NCBI GenBank assembly: GCA_013396915.1
Contig: VWZL01001944.1
Span: 186,001-250,000, forward strand
From: Stercorarius parasiticus
Taxonomy: Eukaryota; Chordata; Aves; Charadriiformes; Stercorariidae
Direction: 5' to 3'
DNA length: 64,000 bases
Shown here piece after piece: positions 50,309 to 62,700 of the stretch. The translations under genes and the position numbers were made by a program. How positions within the stretch are numbered: the first letter of the stretch is position 1; every line of letters begins with the position of its first letter. The notes beneath the pieces are model-generated. The model saw only the letters and a list, made by a program, of their open reading frames with translations. It searched no databases and was not told the DNA's origin.

Positions 50309-53300
50309 CCACAAAAAGGAAGGTGGAAAGCCATATAAAGGAAGTTTCACAGATTTCTCATGCCTATAAGGTTCTGGTGTTTTCTTCTCAACTAGGTGGT
50401 GCTTCTTGCTATTCCAAAGACTTAAAAACTAAAAGATTGAGTTACAGTCATAAGCACAATCTTGCGACCTGAACCAAGGCCAGTCAGAGTGGTTAGAAGC
50501 ACTGAAGATATTAGAGAGCACGCATACGTTGGCCCCAAGCCATGGCTGTTTTGAATGTGTTTACAGCTTGTTAGCCTAAGTACTTTAGTTTACTAACCAG
50601 GTTGGCATTGCATGTTGTATTCAATTACTGCAAGCCTGAGATTCACCAGCTCCAAGGATTGGACAGATTCAGCTCTTCCTTACTCTGTTTAAAGAACTTG
50701 GGGCTTCTGGTTGTTGTTTAAATTAACGGCAATAATTATTTTCTTGCAAATGTTAGAAGAACGTAGATTAAGAATCTAAAAACCACAGCACGTAAGATTT
50801 TACAAAGTGGTTGCTGCCGGCACAGCTCTGTAACAAGAATCAGTGATTCAAAGTGGGCGTATAAAAGGCACTTTAAATCTCAGACCTTCCTTTGGTACAG
50901 TGTGTTCATATGCTGTGCAATGAATGTGTTCAAAGGAGAGGTTTCCCGTAAGGACAGCTCAGAATCTCATAGAGAAGCTGACAGCCTACAAAAGAGGAAA
51001 ACTATTCATTTCAATTTTTAAAATGTAAATATCTTTGAAAGCTTCTGCTAAACAGGCTGGAGGTGTCTCATTGTCTTGGTGATATTAAACAGGGCAAATT
51101 CTGTAATCAAGCCAATCACACTCAATGCAGGGAGGGGAAGGAGCAGGGAGAGAAGCCAACATTATTTATAACATCAGTACTGGTGTGCCAGCCCTCCTCA
51201 GGAAGGGCTGTACATCCAGGCAGAGTCCTTATGGAGCAAAGACTTGGAGAATAAAAAGGAAAAGTTGCATCTGTTGGGGGTGGTGAGGGGAAAGTGACAG
51301 TAAAACAACAAAAACAAACAAAACCGAATACTGAGAGGAAGAAAGCAGAAGGATTTGGAATGCTGGAGAGGGAAGGACAAGCTAGCAGCAGCAGTACTAA
51401 GCAGAGCAGTAATCCCATTTATTGATGTAGCTTCAGAGGTCAACTTTTCTGGACCCCATTGGGACCAAGCTAGGAGAAAAGTCTACAACCTGCTCTGTCA
51501 CAGCCCTGCTTTTCACATAGCTGGCAGATAGTGAAAACAAAAGAATCTGCGCTGAGGAGCGGCAATAGCTGCCAATGCTGCACCAACCATGGGCTGCACA
51601 GCAGAAAAGGGAAGAGACTTTCTACCTGGAAATCTCTAAGTACCATCCAATTTCCCCTCCAAACACAACAGAAAGTAGGAGTTGCTCAGCTTTAGCACTC
51701 CTGCCTCCCTGGGCGTGATAAATACAAGAATTGGAGAATCTGTTTTGGCAAAAAACTCATCTTCTAAACTCTGGAAAAGTGACTCTCCTCGTTTCCTGGG
51801 GGGTGAAACCAGCCTCACCTCTCCACTGGCTGCCCTGCTCCCACCTCCACACAGCCCCACACCCTCAGCTCCACACACGCCTTTGAGCCTGGCTTTGTCG
51901 GCAAGCAGATCTTGAAAGGCCTTTCTTATTTCTACCCTTCCCATCGCTGTAATCTCTCCCCACGTGAGTAGCAACAACAGGAGCATAATGGCTAAAGCTT
52001 CCCATCCTCTCAGTCTCTTTAGCCTCCAAGCTGCAAGCTACCTGCTCCAAAACTCTCGGCAATACCTGTTCTCTAGCGAAGCGTGTCAGTCACTAACTTT
52101 CCAGCTGTCCCAACCCTTCCCTGTGCCCCAAGAATACTGCAGCAAGCTCTCTGTCCTCCTCTAACTCTATCCAGGTATGTTCTCCACTGACAGACACATT
52201 CTCTCTCTTTCGGGAAGTGAATTATCACTACCTGTTACAAACACTGTCTGACATCTTCTGAAGCTACCAGCACTGTCTTATTTGGCAAACATTCGGGCTG
52301 ACATTTTCCAAGACAGGTTTCCAGAATTTTTCGAAAGTTCAATCACAACAGTTCAACTGTTACAGAAAGCAAGGTTCAGGAAAATTAAATCACTCATGAA
52401 GTTAAATAAACAAACAACTTAAGCATTAGTGGAACCTATTTCTCCTTTCTCCTTTTTCCCCTGTAGGCTTGCTTCAGAGCAAGAGTCAAAGTTTGGCAAA
52501 AGCCCTGGCTTTATGCCAGGACATGCGTCAGCAGCTCAGCATGAGATTCTGGAAGAGCCAGAAGAGAGGGTACGACCTAGCTTGCTCCATGCAAACATTT
52601 GTTAAGGCCTCCTTACCACAAAAATGGTGAGTCAGGGGATGCTGAGATCCACATTACAAATGCCCGTGTTTATTATGTCCTCTCTGGGTCACAGACAAAA
52701 CTAATGCTGGTGTACCTCTTGTCACCCTCACCCTCCTTAGACAGCAACAGATGTTTGTGCAATGGACACATAGCAGGTGGAATATGAATACATAAGAGGT
52801 GGCTGTAGTGGTACAGTTTGGAGGCAGACCAGCCAGCATCTTTCAGTCTGCTTATATGATGCAGGCGGGGGGGGGGCGGTGCGGACTGGAAAACAGATCC
52901 CAAACAACAAGGTGTAGAACAGCACAAACCTTCTGGAACACAGAACATGAGGTGCTGGGAGTTGGTCACCCTACTCACTGAGGGAACGACATGAAGCCCC
53001 TGAACAAATAGTCCAGGAGGTATCCCTTCACTCTCTTTTGGGAAGAGAGACTGTTTTTGCCACTCTGAACTTCCTCTATGGTGTCTGGGTAGACCAGGTG
53101 GAAGCCTGATGCACTATCCAACCAAAGGCTACAGCTGCTCTAAGGAGATGGAAGGACTTAGTCAAACACTTGGCAGAAAAATACAAAGCCCAGAGCAAGC
53201 CTCGATATCCAGATGGCAATAATGCAGTCATCAAGAGGAAGGCTGGTCTCATGGATAAAGCAGATGAACATCACACCAGAATGCTGCTATGTCTGTGTCT

Positions 53301-53332
53301 AAGTGAATTACTTAGAATTATGTTTAAATAAA

Positions 53333-53349
53333 AATAATAATAATAATAA
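53333..53349 (+). repeat. AAT microsatellite
   Basis: Five to six AAT/ATA units followed by an A run, in intron 2. Confidence 0.8.
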
Positions 53350-53719
53350 AAAATATCATTGTTTGCGATGTTTTCCATTTGCTGGGTGCCTGACTGGAAT
53401 GTTGTTAACTCTTGGTCACAAGTGAAATTAAAGGGATTTCCACTTTAAATGTGAAGAAAACTGCATTAAAAGTCAGAACCTGGGTTTGCAGAACATTACA
53501 CATCTCACATTAAGCACTCAAAATTAGCAGATGCTTTTCCTATAATCTGTCTGCCTTGATTACCTGTGGTTAGTGAACATAACATCCTCTTATCTCACAG
53601 GAACATTACAAGGATAATTAAGACCTGTGTAGCATTCCAACTGTATTTGGAGTTAATGGTCATCCCAAAAGGAAATGAGTACTTTTGTACTCAGAGCTGA
53701 GTTTGCACAGTATCCTGTA

Positions 53720-53905
53720 AATCACAGAATCAGAATCATTTAGGTTGGAAAAGACCCTTGGGATCATCGAGTCCAACCATGAACCCCACTCTACAAAGTT
53801 CTCCCCTACACCATATCACCTAACACCACATCTGAACAACTCTTAAACACATTCAGGGATGGTGATTCCATCACCTCCCTGGGCAGCCTAATCCAGTGTC
53901 TGACC
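53720..53905 (-). mobile_element. CR1 LINE, short 3' fragment
   Basis: The plus strand reads ATCACAGAATCAGAATCATT and then TTAGGTTGGAAAAGACCCTT, followed by ATCGAGTCCAACC, the reverse of a CR1 3' end. Homology continues to GGGCAGCCTAATCCAGTGTC and TGACCA near 53905, then stops. It holds only the 3' UTR and the last part of the ORF, with frame lost. It differs from the element at 41830, so it belongs to another, probably older, CR1 subfamily. Confidence 0.85.
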
Positions 53906-53933
53906 AATAAGGTGTACATAATAAGGTGTACAT
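53906..53933. repeat. Perfect 14-bp tandem duplication
   Basis: AATAAGGTGTACAT occurs twice in direct succession, immediately beside the 5'-truncated edge of the CR1 fragment. It may be a replication-slippage duplication or a relic of the insertion event. Confidence 0.85.
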
Positions 53934-56601
53934 ATAGCTCCAGAGATAAAATATTGAATCCAGTGAGCATCATTCTCTATATACACTGAACAATGCAGAA
54001 CCCCCACAGAAAAATTAGGACATGATTGTGTAATTGAAAGTTATCACAAAGATTCAAGACAAGGCTACAGGCACAAGGCAAGGCTGGATAACCATAGTCA
54101 ACTTCTGAATGACTTTATAATCTTAATATTTCGTGAAGTGGTGTATATAGTGCATGTGTTCTGTTGTTATCAACAGTTAACTGTTGACTTCTAGACTCTG
54201 GTCATAAAGGTCAAAATTTGGTCAAAAATCTAAAATTTTCAGAAGTAATTGCAGGCACTAAGAAATAAAAGGGCAAGGAGACAACTGTAAAAGCAAACAC
54301 ATGTAAATAAGAAAATGTTTTCTGCTAATCAAGCATAGTGAAAAAGAAAACAGAAAAGACATACGTCCTGGTATTTCTGGTCGAACGCATTTTATATGCT
54401 TGGCTCACCACAGTGCATTTGACACTTAATTTTTTTACTGATGTCTTTTCCACTACAGCTGAAAACGTAACTACAGCAAAAGCCATCTATCAACTCACAA
54501 CGACAGAAAGTTTAACTTGTTTGGGAAATACTGCAACCATATATAAATTAGGCTCTTCCTCCTTGTCATGGACTGTCCTTCATGAGTGGCATTGTCATTT
54601 GTGGACTAATTACAGACAGGATGAACTGAAGCAGTTGAGGTTCACGATTAAAAGTCTAATCTGTATCAGAACACCTCTTTCTTTTGGAAGCCATAAACCA
54701 TCTTTTTATAGTCAGAGAGAATAAAGCAGCCATTTATGTTAAAAATTATTTCTAAAAAGGCAGCCTTCTAGCATTATTAAGGCCACTTTGAAATTAACTA
54801 CTGTTAAATGATTATGAGGCAATATTCAAACAAATAAAGAATAAGATTAAATATTAGGGAGTGTCTCTTCCAGGCCTCCAGTCACAGGCACTATGACAAC
54901 TGGTTCTTTGAAGATAAGTCTCAGCCATACATAGTCACATAGCATTTTTCCTTCATCCTGAGAAACATAACCTGGAAATCTCAAGTCAATATTAAAATGT
55001 TCTTGGAGCTTTTGAATTTACTAATGATCATTTCTTCATTCAAAAGTCTCTTACATATCACAAGAATTCTCATCTTGAGAGATAAAAAAGCATCTCAGAG
55101 TTAATAGACTAAAGCATAAGCAGCTAACTAGATTCCATACTTTATAGTCAAATAAAATTAAGCAAACATCAACAATATACGTACTTGATAATACTTTAAG
55201 AGATCTTGACAATGCATTTTTATAAATGAAAAAGAAGAACAAGAACACTGTCTCAAATAGACTTCTTAATCTAACATTCATCCTACAAAAATTAAGGAAG
55301 CATATGATACGGCACTAACCCATAAAGGATGTATATAATGAATGCTAAGTAGCAATGGTTTGTGGAACTTGTCAGACTCTTGAAATTGTTTTGATGCAAG
55401 ATAAATAAAACTGTCTGATAAAGCTGATGGTGTTGATTTAGGTGTACACTGATATCTGTAAAATATCTATCATCTTCTCCCATTACATGTTAATTAAGAG
55501 GACAAAACAGTATAAAGCCAACACATAAGTTAAACCAGTTAAGTGACAGATTTCAAAGTGTCATTTACAATGTGGGAATTCAAGGTTGTTTGGCTACACT
55601 TTCTTAGAAATACAGTAGGAAGGAAGTGACAGTTGTCTTCGTGCTATTAAGCATTTTTATGAATGGCTTGGGGAAACCAAAAGTTTGTAGATGACAAAGA
55701 TATTCAGGGAAACAGAAACTTGGGATTGAAGTGTTCTACGATCTAGGAAGCAAAAGGATAAAGAGAAACAAAGGCTGAAAGTCAAACAGATTAATTCAAG
55801 CTGAAACTAAGACATTTTTGATTGTGAAGACAGCAATCATTATTTACCAAGGCAAACAGCAGACTCACTACCAAGACTATTGTAAAAACAAAAATAGAAA
55901 TTTTCCTTAAATTCCAAACTACAGACATGCTACTGAACCTGAAGCAAAAATAAAGCAAGATAGCCTGAAGGTCCACATCAAACCACAGGTCAGGCGAGGT
56001 GGTCTCTTCTGAACTTTTTATTTACCTACCATATTTGATTACATAGCTACCCAACAGTCAAATTTGTTATAAGAAGTGGCTATCTCCCACGAAAGTCACC
56101 ATACTTCAGAGCCGGCAGTTTTAATTCCTCTTATTCCATTTTCACAGTGTGAAGGAAACAGATCTTATATTCTACGTGCTTTATCAAAGCCTTTAACCTA
56201 CCTGAAAATAACTCTTGCCATTGTGAAAGGCAATGACAAACCTACATGCACATCATAATGCAAGATGTTTTGTTCCAGAGTCTCCTCTCCAAAATATCTG
56301 GTATTTAGAGACCCTCTCAACATCAATTAATCACCAATTCTCTCCACTAAAATTCACAAAGGGTGAAAAACTGAGGCTTAAAAATCATACACATACCATT
56401 TATCCCGAAGTTTAGGCTTAGCATCAGCTAGAAGCCTCAATTTAGCTTTAAATATACAATATCAATCAGGCACTGCTATATGATGTCAGGTAATCTGTCC
56501 TACAGTACTGGTAGTCCTTGTCTTTGCTCCCTGTTAAAGCAGTCTACCCCTGGCAAGCCTACAAGGCTTTGCTGACTCCAAAAAGGCAGGAAAGGACTCA
56601 C

Positions 56602-56786
56602 TGATTTTGTAGATTCCAGAGACCCTGAAGATAGTGTGTCTCGGCTGCCCCGACTCTTGGAACTGAGATGGGGTGAGGATGATGGCGAGTCATCAATATA
56701 GGGCATCATATCATGATGTCGCCTCTGTTCTTCAGCACGGTCTGCATCATACGCATAGCTAGGTGGTGTTCCACTGAATGAAGCAT
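56602..56786 (-). CDS. BCR: BCR exon 2: linker before the DH domain
   Basis: 185 bp, entered in phase 1 (AT completes a GAT Asp codon begun in exon 1) and left in phase 0. It encodes a Ser/Pro-rich linker including PSYAYDADRAEEQRRH and IDDSPSSSPHLSSK, then ends LESTKS before a GTGAGT donor. The acceptor reads TTTTACAG. Human exon 2 is 182 bp as I recall, so this copy carries one extra codon near its start, where the two proteins also diverge most. The linker joins the N-terminal kinase region to the RhoGEF domain and is probably unstructured and phosphorylatable (an inference from composition). This is the first BCR exon visible in the window. Confidence 0.95.
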
Positions 56787-59700
56787 CTGTAAAACACAGG
56801 AGAAAAATCTGTCTGGTCAGAGTCAAGCTGGACAGGAGACAGGCTGGTCAACCAAGGCACTGCCGGCCTCCCAGCTATTATGATTACTTATCAGTAAACC
56901 CAGAGTCAGTGATAGTTAAATATAGATCAAGTGGAGGCGTACATTTAATTAAACGCATGTTGTCACCAAACGTTCACTTCACTCGTCCTAAAAGGTAAAG
57001 TCCTTTCTAATATCTAACATGGGCGTTCATTTAATTACTCCTCCTTCCCTCAAGTTCTCCTTCAAAAGCATTAGTATCAAAATAAATCCTTTTGCAGGCT
57101 CCACAGGAGTTACGCAGTCTGGGTTTAGGAATGTAGTGGGTATGGGTAACCAACCCTGTTTTTTCTGTAGAACAAGAACAGATGATGCCCCTGCCATTTT
57201 AGCAATCACAGAAAATCATAAGCTCAGGGGAGAAACATAACTCTTTCCAGACCTCTCAGGAACAAGACGACTAGGAAAGGTAGGTCTTACGTGTCAAGTG
57301 AACCTACTGACAAAAATAAAATCCTAAGCGTCTCTCTTCTATTGGCTGCCACTCCTCCTCAATTTTGAGACTAACTCCTTAAATGAACAAACCACCACCC
57401 TGCTCCCTCCTACCACCCCTCACCTCCCCCCACCCCCAAAAAACCTAACCAAAAAACAAATAAAAAAGGATGAGGGTATGAAGAGTCAAATTAACCATTA
57501 CTGCATGACATATCAATGAACTCCTGCAGGGAAGATGAGTAATAAAATTGGTTCTGGTATCTTCAGTAGCTGTGTACAGACACTGGTTTCTGCAAAAATC
57601 TCTACTAAGGACACACACTGAGCAGCTCCCTCTACCATAGGTGAAAAACACTTTTACCCCTCTGCACAAAGAAATAGACACAGAGGACCAAAATTTGCTT
57701 TCTGCACAGTGGCACCACTTTATGTACATCTTGCCTGAGAGAAACTGGAGACAACCTTACATATGAGTTACATGGGCCTAAGAAGCACTTTCACCTGTCA
57801 ATGCCCAGAAGTGTCCTGTGTGTAACAGTAATAGCCATGCACGGGCCACTGAACACAAAATGGTAGAGATCCTCCTCCTCTTTCAGGTATAAGTCACAAA
57901 ATGCCACTCTTCTCCCAAAACTGAAAAAAAACACAGGGAGGTAAGCTAGATCCACTTTTACAGTAGCAGGCTAGCCTTAGGGAAGACAAAGCCACAAAAA
58001 AATTAGCTTTTTTGTCTTATAAGTTTAAAACTGTGCATTAAATTCACACTGGAACACAAGTAGAACAAATTTATACTTGTTTTCACAAATATCCAGGTTC
58101 TGCGAAAATTATAAGCAGCAGCTGCCAAGCATACTAATAATCCTGTTATACATCACTAAGGCAGGGTGGAGGAGTAACATTTTAAAGCCCACTTTCCTCC
58201 CTCACAGTAAACTCAGTTAAAGCATGACTCATTCCAGTAAAGGATGTGAACTTTGTCTGGAACAGAATAAAACTTGATCCATGTGGCTTATTCAGGAGGG
58301 AGAGCTGGTTTAGGGAATTTACGCAAACAATATACTGAAAATCCAACAATAAACTCACTGTAGAAGTGAGCCTCTGTCTCGGTTTGCACCAAATACCACC
58401 CAGCTAAATAACAGCTATATACAAGGCCTTTAGGCTGCTGAAGGACCACGGCAATATTATTTTAACAAGGTCAATGAGTTTTATGTCACCCACCTGCTTG
58501 TGGTATTACCTTGTGCTTAAGCTCTGAGTTCCTCAAAAGACTCATTAGATTGTGCAAGACCACAGGAACGGATAATAAAAAAAAAAGGGGGGGGGGGGGG
58601 GGGGGGGGAAAAGGGGGGGTGGGGGGGCCGGGGGGGGGAACAGGGCGCGTTCTCTGGAAAGGACTTTTGTCTAGATGTCAGAGGTTTCCAGAGCTCCCCA
58701 GTCATTTAGAAGACACCCTATTAAGTTAATTTGGTAAACGGAGGCTTGAAAGGGATTTGCTGAAATAAGGATGCTCAGTCACAAACAAAAGAGGTTTTCA
58801 GATATCCCAAAGTTGGATGATGTCTACGACACCTACAAGCAAAACAAATTTCATGCTGGAATTTTCAAAAGCTCTTTGGCTAAAAGAATGTGGAAGAGAA
58901 GACAGCATTGCCCCCACCTTGCACTACCCAAACAGCCAAGGAAACACTGAAAAGAAAAAGTAACCCTCCTCACACACAGGATGGATGGTCTTCTGTTTGG
59001 CCGGAAGGTTAAGGGACCATTTTGACTCCAGAAGTGAGTATTATAAATAGGAAGGAGGATGGGAGTCTCCTCGCCTCTCTGCACTATTTATGCCATATTA
59101 AAAAACCAAACCAAAAAACCCCAAACCTAAAACCTTATGACTTCAGTGGAGGAGTGCAGATACCTATTTTCCGTTCAGCTGTACCTTGTGCAACTTTCTA
59201 ACCCAAAAAGCCTGCAAGATATTACTAACAATTTAACACTGGCATTATCCAAGGAGGAAAATCAGTACTGGGCACTTAACGTACGCTTCATGCCTTTGAT
59301 CAAGCAAGAGTTCTTTTTCCTTCAGAAGTTTCTTCAAACTACTGTCATCCAAACCAGTTTCTCCTGCATGCATGCAGTAACAAGACCATGTTGCTGTGCA
59401 GAAATTATGGCAGGAATATTTCACTCCCAATGCTCACTTTCAAAATTTATAGTTTGTTCCACTTCTGTTAATGGGGGAGTGAATGCAGACTAAAATATAT
59501 TAACAGAAAGGCTTGCAGTGAATCACAGTATTTTCACTTTCCTCACTTTCTCCTGCTAAAAAGCAGACTTCACACTTCTACCTCCCGTAACGTGTTCTGT
59601 CTCCCACTGCACAGGGAAACCTTTATCTGAAACTGAAGGAAAGGGCAGGTGGAGGACTTGAGCTCAGAAGAGGAGATTTATTCCTACCTTTGCAACAACA

Positions 59701-62700
59701 TTAAGTCTATCTTTGAATCATTTTGTCTCCCTATCCATAAAAATGAAAATAACACATCTCAACAAGGAATGAATCTATCAATGTCACAGATGGCCATGGG
59801 ATCTGCGCATAGAAAGCTCCGCACAGAATTTAAAAATTTATTTCTGGATCCCCATAGGATCCTTCACACATTAAAAAGCTTAGTAGTAGTTATAATCCCT
59901 CTTCTTTCTATTATTGCTGCACACATCACTAAAATCCACCTACGGAGATTTTAATTACCTCCAAGGCAGAAGGACCTTCTTGCTTTTATTCTACCATTTT
60001 TTCCAGCAGAAGCAAAGTATTACCGTAGCCAGATACACTACACAAGTCTTAACACTAATAACAGAGGTAGGCTTGTATCTCTGTGATTAAAGAGACCACT
60101 GTTGCTAGGGAAACTAGGTTATTCAGATCTCCTAAACCCAGCACAATGCTGCACAGGTCGTTCCAGCTCTACCTGGGAGCAAAAAGACTAGAGCAAAGAG
60201 ATCAGAGCCAGGAGCTCACCTGCTCAGACACCTCCAGCTGCTCTGAGTGCTGCTACTGTAGATGGCGAGTGGAGACAGCAGCTGGGCCAAGCAAGAGTAC
60301 TTGGTTTCTTAGCCAGTGTCTCAGGTAGGTTGAGCATTAAGAGGGTTCTCGCTCTCCTTTTAGGGCCAGCCAGTAAGTCATCGGTAACTGAGCCATCAAA
60401 GCCAAAGAAAGATGAAACACAGGAACAACAGACAATCGCTGGCAAGGGACAACTAAGGAAAAAGGGCAGGCATATGAGGATGATGGGCTCAAACATGTTG
60501 TATTGAGAGAGCACCAGAGAGAGATACTGAGGACACTACTCCACATGTGTCATGCTTCTCTCGCCTCATCAGAAGGCCCCTTTCTCCTCCTCTTTAGGTG
60601 ATAGAGAACAGCAGCAGCATGTGACTTGCAGAAATGAGCCCTCTCAGCCCCTAAGAGTAGCTAGTTCTACCACTGACATTCCCTTCAGTACCCCTCTCTT
60701 GCATCAGCACCGTCTTCAGGTGCAATGAACTAGCTGAGGCTACAAAGGCTCATCATCAATTCACATGTTCTGCTAAAAACCTCAAGCATTTAGTTCTACC
60801 TTTGGTTCTGACAGCAATGGCCTTCCTGGCCTTGCTTTGCTCCAGCTTTTATGAGTCTGTTCCACCACCACCCTTCTCAGTCACTGCTTCCATCCTCTCA
60901 CCTCCTTTCTCATCTCTGTTCCATTTTCATTTTCTTTTGGTTTTCTCAAACTTCATATTCCTTTTCTTTATTTTCCTGTTCCTCCCCTCTTCTAAACTGC
61001 TCCTCTCCCTCACTACCTCAAATTTCACCTGGCTAGGGGATAAGGAAGAATCTTACAAGTTTACAGTTAGTCAGAAATTCACTGGCACTCAAGACACAGC
61101 ACAGCAACACTGTTCCCTTGTTCTGTTGCCTACACCCTTCCTCCTGGGTGCCACATTCATTCTTTGGAAATATGAAATCAAGTCATAGATCTAACCTGAA
61201 AGCAGGAAGGGAAAAATAAATTAACTTCTAAGTAAAAAGAAAGATTAGCTGCGCGTAATCCAGGGCCACACAGTGGTTCAAATGCGTGTGTCATACTTTC
61301 ACAGCATCACAACATCCATGGCTACTTGAGAGGCTTAACAGCAGCATGCAGAGAAGCTTCCAAGCTAGCTGTGCTCCAGCTAATCCCACTAAAAGAGCAG
61401 TGAAGCCACAGCAGCTCAGACCTGCCTAAGTAAATACCTAGAATCCTGGAGGGGGAGGGGAGTTGCACGTCATGCCAAAGCCCCACATCACTGTGGCTTC
61501 CTTGTAAAGGGTACGAAGCCTAGCACAACTTTGTAATGTCTATACTCACTCCAAAAACATTCCCGCAGCTGCGTAGCAGAAGAGAGCTAAGGCAGTTTGC
61601 ATCCCCTGACTGTGTGCTTCTATGCCAGGGAATGCGTGAGGCCATAGTTTGACAATGCATTGTCTTGGCAGCAATAGGAGTTTAAGGTTTCCCCTACCAC
61701 GCCATAAATCACTGCATGGCCCTTTCTCCTTTAGTTCTGCAACCCCACAGATGTCTGTGGTCCAGATAAAGAACTTAGCCAGCTCAAAGAAAAATATCTT
61801 TGACACTTCCCTTCTAAGCTGGATCAGTTCTCTGATCTAGTTCATGGCACAGAAATCCAAACTGAAAGGATGCGTACGTGGTAGTTCAGGCGTGGGTATA
61901 CTTAAAAGCTTGTACTGCAACTGAAGACATAAAATCACCAAAACACTGCTTGAGTTTCCTTTAGGCTGAAGCTTAGTTAATTCCTGGGATTTATACATGG
62001 CTGGTTTGGGGATAAGTTACCAAAATGCAATACTTTTTTTTTTTTTCTTTTTGTTTGTTTTTGGTTTTGTATCCTTTAAGTTATCATTATGCTACACCAA
62101 CCTTAGCTCCAGCTTTTACATAGTACTGTTTGCTTGGTGATAAACAATACAAAATCAGGTCACTTTATTTCTTAGTGCTAGCCAGGCTACTTGGAGAAGG
62201 ATCAGGGATTCGGGCCCAGTGCTGAGCACATGTAGAAGTACATCAGCGTGGATGAGCTGTGAATGCAGTTGCCTAGGGAATACAGCAGCACTTTCTGAAA
62301 AATAGAAGAGTTAGACTATGGAAAACTAAGCATCTTGCATATTTCCTTGACACTTTCTGAATCATCATCTCCGAAATCAAGAAATAGTGCACTCAATACT
62401 TTGTACACTTTTGCACAAAACTGAGATCCACAAACAATAATTATGCTGTCTACCTATATCAGGAGCCTGTCCCACAATGAAGACCAATTATCAAAAGGAA
62501 AAAAAAAATAGATACATTTGCCATGTCAAATCCCTATGGCTTTATTCTTCTCAGATTGATGAAGAAAAGGCTCCACTAGGATGCCAAATAGATTCAAAAC
62601 AAACTCTCTCCCTCGTATTCTGTATCTCTTCTCTATGTAAAGACATATACATGTAAAGATGTTTAGTGAAACTTGAAATCCCCATTCAAATACCAAACCA

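Larger units (their letters stand above)
46294..56601 (-). other. BCR: BCR intron 2 (10.3 kb)
   Basis: 10308 bp, the largest complete intron here. Contents from low to high: a 63-nt purine tract at 46311-46373 (polypyrimidine on the sense strand), an A/C-rich run at 46451-46479, a 26-base A run at 50280-50305, a ten-base G run at 52867-52876, an AAT repeat at about 53333-53349, and a CR1 fragment at 53720-53905 with a 14-bp tandem duplication next to it. No gene recognised. Confidence 0.8.
7352..56786 (-). other. BCR: BCR gene, coding exons 2-23 (exon 1 outside the window)
   Basis: Twenty-two exons on the minus strand join in one open frame of 2540 bp including the stop, encoding 846 residues (the first shared with exon 1). 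They match human BCR residues 427-1271, from my memory of that protein, with one extra residue. BCR is a cytosolic multidomain regulator of Rho-family GTPases: a DH-PH module acts as guanine-nucleotide exchange factor and the C-terminal GAP domain stimulates GTP hydrolysis, mainly on Rac. The close paralogue ABR is excluded by BCR-type residues in the GAP exons, for example [17 protein letters not shown] and [16 protein letters not shown]. Every junction has a GT or GC donor and an AG acceptor, and phases agree throughout. Exon 1, with the coiled coil and kinase region, must lie above 64000. Identification is near certain; the exact transcript ends are not. Confidence 0.97.

Noticed and set aside
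58511..58729. Open frames rich in glycine or proline across the G-tract
   Set aside because: They are translations of the homopolymer and not genes.
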